Counted from the first letter of the stretch, positions 33,399 through 43,708 are shown. The stretch: 64,000 nt of DNA from Deltaproteobacteria bacterium (GCA_016210045.1 JACQUX010000024.1:62001-126000); one strand, 5' to 3'. Notes: generated by a model not told the origin, from the sequence alone. Program-made: numbers and translations.

Positions 33399-33829
33399 AT
33401 ACTCCCCGCGGCAAGCCGCGGGGCTTCCACCCCCCTCTCCCTTTGGGGAGAGGGCTGGGTGAGGGGGAGTGTTCCGCTTCAGATTTGAAGAGATTGACAC
33501 GCCCGTTGCAGCCCGATCCAGTCGGATGGGTCTGCGCCGGATCGGTGTCCGAATGTGCACCGGATCGGCCGTTGGTCATTTTGACGCCGAAATTTCCCGT
33601 GGCGATCTTTCAGGTCCGCACCACATATATCGCCATCAAAGACCGCTGTCCGCACGCCGACTGGGCGCTGTCGCGCGGCACACTGAGCGACGCCACGATC
33701 ACCTGTCCCGGCCATGCGTGGCAATTCGACCTCCGCACCGGGCAATGCCTGCGCGGCGACACCGAGTGCAGTCTCCGGCTATTTCCGGTGGAAGTGCGCG
33801 GCACGGCCCTGTGGGTCAAAATCGCTTAA
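33395..33829 (+). CDS. Rieske 2Fe-2S ferredoxin-like protein with repeat-derived N-terminus
   Basis: 145 aa. The Rieske ligands are CPH (Cys85, His87) and CPGH (Cys104, His107), as in NirD- and biphenyl-dioxygenase-type small Rieske ferredoxins. Residues 3-25 are the translation of an intergenic palindromic repeat (33401-33470), which has entered the 5' end, and only residues from about 36 on look like the family. The ATG at 33395 overlaps the stop of the CopD-like gene. The true start may instead lie downstream, for instance a TTG inside the spacer. The 3' end overlaps the convergent gene by 4 bp. Confidence 0.8.
   Translation: MNTPRGKPRGFHPPLPLGRGLGEGECSASDLKRLTRPLQPDPVGWVCAGSVSECAPDRPLVILTPKFPVAIFQVRTTYIAIKDRCPHADWALSRGTLSDATITCPGHAWQFDLRTGQCLRGDTECSLRLFPVEVRGTALWVKIA
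33401..33470. repeat. REP-like compound palindrome at the 5' end of the Rieske gene
   Basis: ACTCCCC (33401-33407) pairs with GGGGAGT (33464-33470). Inside are CCCCGCGGC-AA-GCCGCGGGG (33404-33423) and CCCTCTCCC-TTTG-GGGAGAGGG (33433-33454, slightly asymmetric loop). The CTCTCCC/GGGAGAGGG plus GGGTGAGGGGG pattern recurs in many bacterial intergenic repeats. Here it lies inside, or at the very start of, a reading frame. Confidence 0.88.
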
Positions 33830-35622
33830 ACCGTACATGTCGTCGGCAGCGCTGGATTCAACAGATTGGCACCACGCGTGGCGTCCCAGGCAATGAGTCC
33901 GCTCAGGTAGGCCATCGGCGCCTGCGCGAGACGCGCGGCATATTTCTCCAACAACTGCTCGGCACGCGTGCGATATGTGGCCTCGTGCGTGAGTTCGTAA
34001 AGACGCAGCAAGTTCCCCACCGCCACGGCATTCGGTGCGGGACAGGCCCCATCGTCGAAGCGCTTTTGGCGCACGATCAGATCGCCGGCCTCGGGACTGA
34101 AAAAATAGCCACCGCGGTGTGTATCCCACAACTGCACATCTTGCGCCGCTTGCAGCGCCTGCGCCCATGCGAGCCAACGGCAATCTTGATCGACAGCATA
34201 CAACGCGAGTAATCCGTGGATCAAATAAGCGTAGTCCTCCAAGCACGCGGCATGCGGCGCATCCGCGCAGCGGAAGAGTTGCTCCGCGCGCCAAACGTGC
34301 GTGCGCAGCGCATCGGCGGCACGGTGCGCAGCCTCAGTGTAGCGCGGCTCGGCGCAAGTCCGTGCAGCTGTCGCCAACGCACTGATCATCAGACCGTTCC
34401 AACCCGTCACGATCTTTTCATCGCGTGATGGACGCACGCGTTGCGCCCGCACGGCGAGCAATGCGGCGCGTGCAGCCGCGATGAGCGGCACGTCTACCGC
34501 CTCCCACGAAAGCTCTGGCGGCAGAAACAAGATGTTTTCGCCGACGGCATCGCCATGTTCTGGTTGGAAATTCCCCTCGGAACATACACCATACACTGGC
34601 GCGAACGCGGCATGCGACTCCTGCGTTAATGCGGCTTGCAACTCTGTAACCGTCCAGACGTAGAATGCCCCTTCGCGGCCCTCGCTGTCGGCGTCTTCTG
34701 CGGCATAAAAAACTCCGCTCGGGTCGGTGAGATCGCGCAACACGTAGTCCAGCGTGGATCGGGCAACGGTCTCGAAACGTGGCGTGCGAGTCACGGCAAA
34801 CGCCTCGGCATACGTCGTCGCCAACAACGCGTTGTCGTACAACATTTTTTCAAAGTGCGGGACGCGCCACGCCGCGTCGGTGGCGTAGCGATGGAATCCG
34901 CCGCCGAGCTGATCGTGCAGCCCGCCGCGCGCCATCTGATCCAGCGTGTGAATCACCATTTCGACCGTCTGCGGCGCGCGCGTGCGCAGATGGGTGCGGA
35001 GCAGCCATTGCAGCGTCGTGCTCGGCGGAAACTTCGGCGCACTGCCGAAACCGCCGGCATTGGGATCGTAATGGGCGTGACATGCCGCGACCGCTTGCTC
35101 GACGATTGCATCGGACATGGTGCCGGGAATTTCCTGCGGCTCCGGCCGACGCAACACGGTCGTCAATTCGGCAGCGACAATGACGATCCGCGCGCGATCG
35201 GCGCGCCACAGCGTCGCGAGCTGTTCCAAGAGTTGGAGGAATTGGTCTCGCCAAAAGAACGTCGCGGCGAAAAACGGGCGGCGCTCGTGATCGAGGAAGG
35301 CGGAGAGCGGCCATCCGCCGTGGCCGTGCAGTGCAACGGCCGCATCCATATATATCTGGTCCACGTCCGGATGTTCTTCCCGATCCACTTTGACGCTGAT
35401 GAAGTGACGATTCAACACGGCCGCCACATCGGCGCGTTCGAACGAATCGTGTGCCATCACGTGGCACCAGTGGCACGTCGAATAGCCAATGCTCAGAAAG
35501 ATCGGTCGATCCGTGGCGCGCGCCGCAGCAAACGCCGCGTCACCCCACGGATACCAATCGACCGGATTGTCCGCGTGCTGCCGGAGGTATGGACTCTGCT
35601 CCGCTGCTAATCGATTGGGCAT
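33826..35622 (-). CDS. DUF255 thioredoxin-fold / glucosidase-like protein (YyaL, SSP411 family)
   Basis: 598 aa. The N-terminal domain opens with [21 protein letters not shown] and has the thioredoxin-like STCHWCHVM active site. The remainder is an (alpha/alpha)6-type domain with QLGGGFHRY and FEKMLYDNA segments. This is the family of YyaL and human spermatogenesis-associated protein 20. The exact biochemical role is not settled. The ATG at 35622 follows GAGGAGGCCT. A terminator of the upstream lipoprotein gene lies just before it. It converges with the Rieske gene. Confidence 0.92.
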   Translation of the reverse strand: MPNRLAAEQSPYLRQHADNPVDWYPWGDAAFAAARATDRPIFLSIGYSTCHWCHVMAHDSFERADVAAVLNRHFISVKVDREEHPDVDQIYMDAAVALHGHGGWPLSAFLDHERRPFFAATFFWRDQFLQLLEQLATLWRADRARIVIVAAELTTVLRRPEPQEIPGTMSDAIVEQAVAACHAHYDPNAGGFGSAPKFPPSTTLQWLLRTHLRTRAPQTVEMVIHTLDQMARGGLHDQLGGGFHRYATDAAWRVPHFEKMLYDNALLATTYAEAFAVTRTPRFETVARSTLDYVLRDLTDPSGVFYAAEDADSEGREGAFYVWTVTELQAALTQESHAAFAPVYGVCSEGNFQPEHGDAVGENILFLPPELSWEAVDVPLIAAARAALLAVRAQRVRPSRDEKIVTGWNGLMISALATAARTCAEPRYTEAAHRAADALRTHVWRAEQLFRCADAPHAACLEDYAYLIHGLLALYAVDQDCRWLAWAQALQAAQDVQLWDTHRGGYFFSPEAGDLIVRQKRFDDGACPAPNAVAVGNLLRLYELTHEATYRTRAEQLLEKYAARLAQAPMAYLSGLIAWDATRGANLLNPALPTTCTV

Positions 35623-35641
35623 AGGCCTCCTCAAACAGAAA

Positions 35642-35664
35642 GGGCCGGCGGAATCCGCCGGCCC
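35642..35664 (-). terminator. Rho-independent terminator after the lipoprotein gene
   Basis: GGGCCGGCGG (35642-35651) pairs with CCGCCGGCCC (35655-35664) across AAT. Read on the minus strand it is followed by TTTCTGTTT, as in intrinsic terminators. It lies about 30 bp past the lipoprotein stop at 35694 and just before the DUF255 gene start. Confidence 0.85.
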
Positions 35665-35693
35665 CGATCTGTGTCAAGTCGACACAAGACTGA

Positions 35694-36467
35694 TTACTGG
35701 CAACCCAACTGCTCGGCCGTGAAGTCGTCGGCCTGGGCTTCCAAGTCTGCAAACGTGAACGTGTCGCCGTCGATGCAGAGACTGCCGGTCATCGTGACGT
35801 CGTCGCCGTCCACGCTCGACACATTGCCAGCCATCGAGGCGGAGAAGTTGAAGCCGATGGTGTGCGCCGTCCCGCCGACCGTGACGGTAAAGCCCTCGCA
35901 AGCGCTCGTAGTCGCGCAGGTCATGTCGAAATCGAGCGTGCTGGTGGTGAACGACCCGGTCAGATCGCACGGCAAGGTCCCGTCCAACGTCGCGGTGAGC
36001 GTGCAGGTCGACCCGGACGAGGTCGGGACCGCGGCACTCTCCACGCAGTCCTCGAAGTTCATCGTCATTGTGCAATCCAACGTGATCCCGGTCAGCGTTT
36101 GGCCTTCGGACGTGACCGTCGAGGTCCCTGTGATCGAGCCACTCACGCTCCCGCTCGTGGTACAACTCTTCGCCGGAATCGGTTCGTTAATCTCCCCGGT
36201 CGTCTCGGTCTTACCCACAGCCGCCGTTTTCAGGGCCTTCGCGACGGCCTTGGCGACACTTTCCGAGTTCGCGGCGCCGGTACCGTTCGATGCCATCTGG
36301 GTTGAAAACACGCTCGACGTGGCCGTCCCGGTGCCGGCGTCGGTCCCGCCGGCCGTGCTACTGCCGCCGCTTGAGCTGCTGCTGGTCCCGGTGCTGGTCG
36401 TGCTGCCGCACCCGAAGGTGACGAGCGCCGTCCCCAGCAGTAATGCGCTGATGATGCCCTTGTTCAT
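35694..36467 (-). CDS. Putative lipoprotein, Ser/Thr-rich, unknown function
   Basis: 257 aa. The signal peptide carries a lipobox (TFGC, Cys at about 20). After a low-complexity Ser/Thr/Gly linker the mature part is rich in small residues and Cys and alternates charges as a beta-sandwich would (ITGTSTVTSEGQ, GTLPCDLTGSF, FTVTVGG). No recognisable domain. Several cysteine pairs suggest disulfides. The protein is presumably a surface or outer-membrane lipoprotein exported by the Lol pathway. A terminator follows. Confidence 0.65.
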   Translation of the reverse strand: MNKGIISALLLGTALVTFGCGSTTSTGTSSSSSGGSSTAGGTDAGTGTATSSVFSTQMASNGTGAANSESVAKAVAKALKTAAVGKTETTGEINEPIPAKSCTTSGSVSGSITGTSTVTSEGQTLTGITLDCTMTMNFEDCVESAAVPTSSGSTCTLTATLDGTLPCDLTGSFTTSTLDFDMTCATTSACEGFTVTVGGTAHTIGFNFSASMAGNVSSVDGDDVTMTGSLCIDGDTFTFADLEAQADDFTAEQLGCQ

Positions 36468-36580
36468 ATGAATGCCTCCTTGTTGAAAAGGTTGAAGACT
36501 CCACGCCCCATGAGAACGCGACTCCTCTACCGAGTCCGCCTCGTCGGGTCAACTAGATAACGGTGCGCGTTCGCGAGCTT

Positions 36581-36609
36581 TTGACAATCGTCCGCCCATC
36601 CATTATACG
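36581..36609 (+). promoter_or_regulatory. Sigma-70 promoter of trxA
   Basis: TTGACA (36581-36586), a 17-nt spacer and TATACG (36604-36609) fit the housekeeping promoter consensus, placing the start of transcription near 36616, with GAAGGAGG and the trxA ATG (36639) beyond. The promoter is in the gap between the divergent lipoprotein gene and trxA. Confidence 0.7.
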
Positions 36610-36638
36610 CGCACGCAACCTGAAGGAGGCTAGACACT

Positions 36639-36959
36639 ATGGCAAGCGCACAGATCTGCGATGTGAATGAAGCACAATTTTCCACCGAGGTCTTGCAGTC
36701 CACGGTCCCGGTGTTGGTCGATTTTTGGGCCCCGTGGTGTGGGCCGTGCCGCCAGTTAGCGCCGGTATTGGAAGAGGTTGCATTGGAGCAATCGGGCCAA
36801 GTAAAAATCTGCAAGGTGAACGTCGACGATAATCCGCAATTGGCGGCCCGATACGGCGTCCGCGGGATTCCAGCGCTGCTGGTATTCAAAGGCGGCGAAC
36901 TCGTCAATCAAGCCGTCGGCGCCGTGCCCAAACAACGCATTCTCGGATTATTCGCGTAG
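36639..36959 (+). CDS. trxA: Thioredoxin 1
   Basis: 106 aa with the active site WCGPC (Cys34/Cys37) and the cis-proline segment [11 protein letters not shown]. Length and order are those of TrxA. It may also reduce ArsC (1.0 kb). A strong GAAGGAGG lies 10 nt before the ATG. It is a single-gene unit with its own promoter, followed by structured repeats. Confidence 0.96.
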   Translation: MASAQICDVNEAQFSTEVLQSTVPVLVDFWAPWCGPCRQLAPVLEEVALEQSGQVKICKVNVDDNPQLAARYGVRGIPALLVFKGGELVNQAVGAVPKQRILGLFA

Positions 36960-36984
36960 TTGGGCGCAGTGCTCGTTCCGGGGG

Positions 36985-37131
36985 CCGGGCGGAGGGGCCA
37001 GGGGCCCCCAGGGTACGCTATCGCGGCGCCATCGAGGCGCCGCGCGCTCGCTCTCGCTGTTTTCGTCGTTAGATTTCGCAAGGAGAAAACAGCTCCGAGA
37101 GCCCCTGGGGACCCCTGCCCCATCCACCCGG
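36985..37131 (-). repeat. Structured repeat element, copy B (147 bp, inverted)
   Basis: Arms 36985-37013 and 37103-37131 pair at 25 of 29 positions. In minus orientation the interior has hairpin 1 GCTGTTTTC/GAAAACAGC (37056-37064, 37085-37093) and hairpin 2 CGCGGCGC/GCGCCGCG around CTCGATG (37022-37044). Both stems differ from copy A at several places, with the partner base changed too. It is a decayed or diverged copy, facing away from copy C. Confidence 0.88.
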
Positions 37132-37189
37132 CGAGAGCCTGGACAGGCTCCGCATACCGAAAGAGACAACGCTGGTGCGGTCGAATCAC

Positions 37190-37341
37190 GGCCAGGAGCA
37201 CGGGCCGGGCCCCGCCAGGGGCTCTCGGAGCCGATTTATCCTTGCGTAATGTAATGCTGAAATCGGCGAGGGTGAGCGGCGACTCGCCTCGATGGCGAGT
37301 CGACCGCGTACCCTGGCGGGGCCCGGCCCGTGCTCCTGGCC
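37190..37341 (+). repeat. Structured repeat element, copy C (152 bp)
   Basis: Arms 37190-37220 and 37311-37341 are a perfect 31-bp inverted repeat. Interior hairpin 1 is GCCGATTT/AAATCGGC (37230-37237, 37260-37267). Hairpin 2 is CGACTCGC/GCGAGTCG around CTCGATG (37280-37302). It resembles copy A in its interior but has different outer-arm and hairpin-2 sequences. A small perfect hairpin (GAGCCTG-GA-CAGGCTC, 37135-37150) sits between copies B and C. The pair fills the convergent gap between trxA and rodA. Confidence 0.92.
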
Positions 37342-37394
37342 CTCCGTGCATACACCCTACGCTGCGATAAATACGAAAATGTAGTTCTGGGACA

Positions 37395-38495
37395 CTACGA
37401 CTCCGGAAACAAGAAACGTCTTCGATAAACGCTCAATAGCAATCCCATCGCAACGAACGTCATCAAGGTACTGGAGCCGCCGTAGCTGAGAAATGGGAGG
37501 GCGATGCCGGTCAGTGGGATCAGGCCGAGCACGCCGCCGATATTGATCGCGATCTGCCAAAACAACCAGCACACAATCCCGACCGCCAATAGCGCGCCGA
37601 AGCGGTCGCGCGCGGTGCGGGCCGTTTGCAGGCCGGCCAAGAGCAACACGAAATAGAGACCCAGCACGCACAGCGCGCCGAGGAATCCCCACTCCTCCGC
37701 CAGGACCGGGAAGACGAAGTCGGTATGTTTCTCCGGCAGGAATCGCAATTTGTTCACTTGTCCTTGGCGAAAGCCACGGCCGAACCAGCCGCCGGACCCG
37801 ACGGCGACCTTCGATTGGATCAAGTGATATCCGCGGCCACGCGGGTCGGACTCCGGATGGAGGAACGTTTCGATGCGTGCGCGTTGGGCGGGCCCTAACA
37901 TGGTCCGATACGCGATTCCGGCACCGAGGAGGCTCAGGCCGAGGCAGGTCAACACCAGATAGCGACGCACGCGCGCAAACAGCAGCAACGATCCGCTCAA
38001 GAGTCCCATGCACAATGTGGTGCCGGCGTCGTGTTGCAACGCGATCAAGCCCGTCGGCACGCCGAGCCAGCACAACGGTCGCCACAGTTCGCGCAGTCCA
38101 TAACCGTGCGGCACGACACGCTCGGCGCCGTAGGCGGCCAGCATCATAATCGTTGTCAACTTGGCGAATTCCGACGGCTGAATGCCGAATCCGCCGATCG
38201 CGAGCCAACTCTTGTTGCCGCCAATCGTGCGACCAACCAGTAAAACGAGCACTAGCAGTCCAACCACCACGCCATGCCACACGCCACTGCTGCGCTGGAG
38301 CCGGCGATAGTCGTATCGCATCAACAGCGCACACAACACGCTGCCGACGCCGATCCAGATGCCGTGTTGCCAAATCAAGCTCGCGCGACCGCCTCCGCCC
38401 CAAACGAACAGCGCGCTGTACAGATTGACCGCGCCAACGAACACAAGCAAGCACACGGTGCTGATGACCACGAGATGTCCACGCGGTCGGTTCAT
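37395..38495 (-). CDS. rodA: Peptidoglycan glycosyltransferase RodA
   Basis: 366 aa, about ten membrane helices, SEDS family. Segments QPSEFAKL, LPEKHTDFVFPVLAEEWGF and LPFLSYGGSST are diagnostic. RodA polymerises glycan strands for cylindrical growth together with PBP2, whose gene (mrdA) overlaps by four bases (ATGA). I start at 38495. The long upstream-extended frame is inside mrdA. It is the last gene of the mreBCD-mrdA-rodA operon. Confidence 0.95.
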   Translation of the reverse strand: MNRPRGHLVVISTVCLLVFVGAVNLYSALFVWGGGGRASLIWQHGIWIGVGSVLCALLMRYDYRRLQRSSGVWHGVVVGLLVLVLLVGRTIGGNKSWLAIGGFGIQPSEFAKLTTIMMLAAYGAERVVPHGYGLRELWRPLCWLGVPTGLIALQHDAGTTLCMGLLSGSLLLFARVRRYLVLTCLGLSLLGAGIAYRTMLGPAQRARIETFLHPESDPRGRGYHLIQSKVAVGSGGWFGRGFRQGQVNKLRFLPEKHTDFVFPVLAEEWGFLGALCVLGLYFVLLLAGLQTARTARDRFGALLAVGIVCWLFWQIAINIGGVLGLIPLTGIALPFLSYGGSSTLMTFVAMGLLLSVYRRRFLFPES

Positions 38496-40375
38496 GGCTG
38501 CATCTCCAAATACGCCTTGATCACCTCGGCCGCAATCGGCGCGGCGGCGGCGCCGCCGTGGCCGCCATGTTCGACCAGCACACTGACCGCGATGCGGGGA
38601 TCGTCGTACGGTGCGAAGGCGACAAACCACGCATGGTCGTTATGTTCCCGAACGCTGGTCCCGCGCAGCAGCCCCACGACCTGCGCCGTTCCGGTCTTTC
38701 CGGCAATCTTCAAACGCAGCGATTTTAATCGGCCAGCCGTGCCGCCGGGCCCTTCCACTACGCCGATCAGTCCGTCACGCACGGCGGCGACAATCGCGGG
38801 CGGCACGACGCGCTCCGGCGGCGGCTGTGCGGATTGCCAAGCTTCCGCCGCGACAGGGTCGCCGAGGATTTCCTCGACAACTATCGGTCGCACCGCAAAG
38901 CCGCCATTCGCGATCGTGGCGACCATGGTCGCGGCTTGCAGCGGCGTCACGAGATTGTAGCCTTGGCCGATCGCGATGGAGAGCGAATCGCCGACGCTCC
39001 ACGGCTTGCCGCGGCGTTGCTGTTTCCACGCGGCCGTCGGAATCAGCCCGGCGTTTTCTCCCGGGAAGTCGATGCCGGTGGCGCGGCCAAGTCCGAAGCG
39101 CGCGGCATAGCGGGCGATCCGATCCGGTCCTAAACGTCGGCCGAGTTCATAGAAATAGACATCGCACGACTCGGCAAGCGCGCGTTGTAGCGTGACGCGT
39201 CCGTGCCCTCCGCGCCGCCAACATTGAAACGTGCGTCCGCCGACCGTCATGCCGCCGGGACAGTGCACGGGCTCATCGGGCCGAATCTCGCCTTCTTGCA
39301 ACGCGGCCGTCGCCACGACGATTTTGTAGGTCGAACCGGGCGGATACGCCGCTTGGGTGGCGCGGGCGTAAAACGGGTGCTGCGGATCTTGGTTCAATTC
39401 CGCCAAATACGCGTTCCGCTCCGGCCCCGCCAACCGCGCTAAATCCACATCCGGCTCGCTGACCATCGCCAACACGCCGCCGGTCCGCGGGTCGAGCGCG
39501 ACGACGGAACCACTTTTCCCTGATAAAGCAGCCCGCGCCCGCGCTTGCAGCCGCGCGTCCAGCGCCAGCCGCAACGTGGCGCCCGGTCGCGCGCGTTGCC
39601 ACGCGAGGGTCCGCGTGATTTCCGGGTACGACACTTCGGCACCGCGCGCATCGACTAGTTGGGCATACGCGCCGTCGCGGCCGCGCAACACCGCGTCCCA
39701 GCGCGCCTCGATACCGCGCACGCCGATCCAGTCGCCGGCGTGATACACATCGGGCGCGTCTGCAGCGCGTCGCTGCAGTTCGTCCGCATCGATTTCTTTG
39801 AGATAACCGAGCACGTGCGCGGCTAAGCGCCCATCCGGATAACTGCGCTGGAATCCGCGCACCACTTCCACGCCGCGCAGATCGAACGGATAGAAGGCGC
39901 CGATCCATGGATTCGCGGGTTGCGTGGCGTCGAACCACGGCGATTGCCACGCCAAGACGCGGCTCACCAGGTCCAACGAGGCGTCTTCCAACAAGACCAC
40001 CGGTTCCAATGGGGACTGCCGCCGCACGCCCTGCAACTGCACCCGCAGCCGTTCCGCCTCGAGACCCGTCAACCACGCCAATGTGGTCGCCACGGCGTTC
40101 GGCTCGCCGAGATATTGCGGGATGACGGCCACGTCGTAGCGCGGCTCGTTGTGTACGAGCGCCACGCCGCGCCGATCCAATATTTGGCCGCGCTCCGCGG
40201 GGAGACGCCGCTCGCGAATACCGTACTCGAGCGCGAAGGTGCGATAGCGCGCTCCGTCGATGAGTTGGAGTTGCACCAGACGCGCGACGACGACGAGAAA
40301 AAATCCGGCGATGATTGCCGCAACGACGAAAACACGGCGCGAGACATCCTCCGTCATATGGCGATTCAGATCCAT
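38492..40375 (-). CDS. mrdA: Penicillin-binding protein 2 (transpeptidase)
   Basis: 627 aa, one N-terminal membrane helix, a dimerisation/pedestal domain and a C-terminal transpeptidase. Active-site motifs: SxxK in PPGSTYKIV, SxN-like SCD (as SxD in E. coli PBP2) and KTG in AGKTGTAQV. It makes cross-links for lateral wall growth with RodA and the Mre proteins. A second start codon, six codons downstream, is possible. Confidence 0.95.
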   Translation of the reverse strand: MDLNRHMTEDVSRRVFVVAAIIAGFFLVVVARLVQLQLIDGARYRTFALEYGIRERRLPAERGQILDRRGVALVHNEPRYDVAVIPQYLGEPNAVATTLAWLTGLEAERLRVQLQGVRRQSPLEPVVLLEDASLDLVSRVLAWQSPWFDATQPANPWIGAFYPFDLRGVEVVRGFQRSYPDGRLAAHVLGYLKEIDADELQRRAADAPDVYHAGDWIGVRGIEARWDAVLRGRDGAYAQLVDARGAEVSYPEITRTLAWQRARPGATLRLALDARLQARARAALSGKSGSVVALDPRTGGVLAMVSEPDVDLARLAGPERNAYLAELNQDPQHPFYARATQAAYPPGSTYKIVVATAALQEGEIRPDEPVHCPGGMTVGGRTFQCWRRGGHGRVTLQRALAESCDVYFYELGRRLGPDRIARYAARFGLGRATGIDFPGENAGLIPTAAWKQQRRGKPWSVGDSLSIAIGQGYNLVTPLQAATMVATIANGGFAVRPIVVEEILGDPVAAEAWQSAQPPPERVVPPAIVAAVRDGLIGVVEGPGGTAGRLKSLRLKIAGKTGTAQVVGLLRGTSVREHNDHAWFVAFAPYDDPRIAVSVLVEHGGHGGAAAAPIAAEVIKAYLEMQP

Positions 40376-40385
40376 AGACCGTCCG

Positions 40386-40850
40386 TCAGGCAGGAAACTC
40401 GTAGGCGTGTTGTGGAATGAGCCAGCGCGTCACGAGCCAAGATAGCGTAAGCGTTACGGCGACGTGCCACGCCATGTCACCGAGCAGTGCCCAGTGCCAC
40501 GCCACGGCGCCGGCATAGATCCACTGTTGCCACACACCGGCGAGCGCGGCGCCCACGGCACACCAGAGCGCGCGCGGCGCAATGCTACGGACGTGTAAGC
40601 GCCGCACCGCGCCGCCGACAACGGCGTACGTGAACAGATAGGCACTGCTGAGACTCCCGAACGGCAGCAATAGCAGCGATTCCGCCACCACGCCGACGGT
40701 GCAGACAACGCCGAGCGCCCAGCGGTGATTGGGCGCATCGAGCGCCATGAGCAAGACCATGACAAGGAACGGATCGACCGGCAGTCCTATGCCACGCGCA
40801 CACCACCAGACGACGAGGGCGACAACAACGGTGGTGCAGTACGATTTCAT
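40386..40850 (-). CDS. mreD: Rod shape-determining protein MreD
   Basis: 154 aa, small and hydrophobic with four or five helices, as expected for MreD. Similarity is weak, which is normal for this family, so the call rests on size, hydrophobicity and the position between mreC and mrdA. Its ATG (40850) overlaps the mreC stop. Confidence 0.85.
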   Translation of the reverse strand: MKSYCTTVVVALVVWWCARGIGLPVDPFLVMVLLMALDAPNHRWALGVVCTVGVVAESLLLLPFGSLSSAYLFTYAVVGGAVRRLHVRSIAPRALWCAVGAALAGVWQQWIYAGAVAWHWALLGDMAWHVAVTLTLSWLVTRWLIPQHAYEFPA

Positions 40851-41710
40851 CGGACGCTCGGGGAAACAACGGCTGACGCCACCGGCAACAGACTCACTAA
40901 TTCCACGGCGCCCCAATCGACAAATGGAACCACTTCAGCGGATTCGACACGGCCGTCGGCGGTCCGTTCCACGCGTCGCACGGTGCCGACCGGCAGACCC
41001 GCCGGATAGCGGCCATCTAGGCCCGAGGTGACGACCACATCTTCGTCCGCCAATCCCGCGTCGCCGCGCAAATATTCAATCCGCGTGACGCCGGTCGGTC
41101 GGCCCAAGATTAACGCGTCGCCGCGCCCCAACAGAATGCCGCGCGCGCGCGTCCGTTGTGTCACGACGTCGACGGCGTGGGTCGGATCGGTCAGCAGCAA
41201 TACGGTGGCTTGGTGCTCGGCCACACGTTCCACGCGCCCCACTAAACCTTCCGCCGCGATCACCGGCATGCCGCGGACCACGCCATCAGCCGCACCGTGA
41301 TCGATGATGACGATCTTGTACGGCGCCCGCAGCTCGTGCAACAGCACGCGCGCTGCACGCGGCTGCGCATTAACAACGCCACTTAATTGCACCATGGCGC
41401 GGAGCCGATCGCGCTCCAAGCGGCATTCTTCGGCCCCCACGACCGCCGCGCGCGCAACAGCCAACTCTTGCCGCAGCGCCGCCAACTCTCGTTCCGCATC
41501 GCCTTGCCACCAGCCGCGCAGCCGCATTCCTAGGCCTTCAGCGGTCGCTCCGAGCCCGACCAACGGCCGACCAAGCACGCGCTCCCACCACGGGACCCTC
41601 GCACGGTCCTGCGTCCACCACGCCAGCAGGCCCAGACTCACGGCCGACAGCATCGCGATCCGACGCACGGAACGCCACGGTGAGGGAGGACGCTGCGAAC
41701 GCAGATACAT
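40847..41710 (-). CDS. mreC: Cell shape-determining protein MreC
   Basis: 287 aa. An N-terminal membrane helix is followed by a coiled coil (residues 70-105) and the double beta-barrel MreC domain with VLLLTDPTHAVDV and VVTSGLDGRYPAGLPVG. It links MreB to the wall enzymes. The gene is 150 bp from mreB, separated by a hairpin, and overlaps mreD. Confidence 0.95.
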   Translation of the reverse strand: MYLRSQRPPSPWRSVRRIAMLSAVSLGLLAWWTQDRARVPWWERVLGRPLVGLGATAEGLGMRLRGWWQGDAERELAALRQELAVARAAVVGAEECRLERDRLRAMVQLSGVVNAQPRAARVLLHELRAPYKIVIIDHGAADGVVRGMPVIAAEGLVGRVERVAEHQATVLLLTDPTHAVDVVTQRTRARGILLGRGDALILGRPTGVTRIEYLRGDAGLADEDVVVTSGLDGRYPAGLPVGTVRRVERTADGRVESAEVVPFVDWGAVELVSLLPVASAVVSPSVR

Positions 41711-41774
41711 GTGGATACCGCTGTTCAGCTTTGTTCGGGAGCTTTGAAGAATGCCTCAGATGCTAGGCGCCCGT

Positions 41775-41822
41775 GGAGCCGCGACCGGAGCGTACGTGTT
41801 TGTACGTGAGGATCGCGGCTCC
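41775..41822. repeat. REP-like hairpin between mreB and mreC
   Basis: GGAGCCGCGA (41775-41784) pairs with TCGCGGCTCC (41813-41822). An inner CGTAC/GTACG pair forms a smaller stem. It lies in the only long gap inside the mre operon and could damp readthrough from mreB into mreC. No T-run is present. Confidence 0.7.
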
Positions 41823-41862
41823 GCGGGCAACGACGCAGATGAGGTATTATGCGAAGCTCCCA

Positions 41863-42987
<1,125 letters not shown>

Positions 42988-43119
42988 CTAGCACCAATTT
43001 TTGCGATCTGGCCCGGCCGTTTGCCCCATGGCGCGTCCTCACTCCAAGGCTACTACACACAGTTTTTGAGTAATTGATGATTGCTTATGTCACTGAATTA
43101 TGCACAATATCTTACATAT

Positions 43120-43317
43120 ATGCGCACAACTATTACACTCGACAGTCGACTCATCACGGTGCTGCAACACGTTAGCGGCGCCAAGAGCAAGGCCAAGGCC
43201 GTGCTCACCGCCATCCACGAGTACCTCCGCCGCCGTCAAATCGAAAAGATCGCCCAGTTGAAAGGGAAGATCACCTTCGACCTCTCTGCCGACGAGATCC
43301 GCCATGCCCAACGCTGA
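43120..43317 (+). CDS. vapB: VapB-type antitoxin (ribbon-helix-helix)
   Basis: 65 aa starting MRTTITLDSRLI, the pattern of small VapB antitoxins (N-terminal ribbon-helix-helix DNA binding, C-terminal toxin-binding tail QLKGKITFDLS). The upstream DNA is AT-rich and has no Shine-Dalgarno sequence; a short leader or leaderless start is likely. Longer starts at 43081 and 43087 are possible. It overlaps the PIN toxin by 14 bp. Confidence 0.8.
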   Translation: MRTTITLDSRLITVLQHVSGAKSKAKAVLTAIHEYLRRRQIEKIAQLKGKITFDLSADEIRHAQR

Positions 43318-43708
43318 CCTCGTCTTGATCGACACCTCGGTCTGGATCGCCTATTTTCGAGAGACCGAACCGAAGCTGACCGTAACACTCGACCGTTTGT
43401 TGCATCTCGGACAGGTCGCCACGGCCGCCATCATCCTGGCCGAATTAATTCACGGGGCCCATAGCCCCGCGGAAGGTCGGAAAATCCAGACCCGCTTCCA
43501 ACCGCTCCACGCGATCTCCAGCGATGACCGGCACTGGGACGCCGCCGGATTGCTGGCCGCGCGAGTCCGGCGCCGCGGACACACGGTCAACCTGACGGAT
43601 TGCTACATCGCCGCACTCGCCAAAGCGGCCGACGCCGCAGTCTACACATTGGACAAACACTTCAGCTGGATCGCCGCCGCCGACGGGTGCGCGCTCTACG
43701 TGCCGTGA
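43304..43708 (+). CDS. vapC: PIN-domain toxin ribonuclease VapC
   Basis: 134 aa. Acidic residues Asp10 in LIDTSVWIAYF, Glu47 in ILAELIHG, Asp99 in NLTDCYIAALA and Asp117 in YTLDKHF form the PIN metal site. The start at 43304 lies inside vapB, coupling translation. The module lies between mreB and a large secreted protein gene and has no sign of mobility. Confidence 0.9.
   Translation: MPNADLVLIDTSVWIAYFRETEPKLTVTLDRLLHLGQVATAAIILAELIHGAHSPAEGRKIQTRFQPLHAISSDDRHWDAAGLLAARVRRRGHTVNLTDCYIAALAKAADAAVYTLDKHFSWIAAADGCALYVP

Noticed and set aside
37357-38454. 365-codon minus-strand frame over rodA in another frame
   Set aside because: The RodA frame shows clear SEDS motifs. This one is arginine-rich and without motifs.
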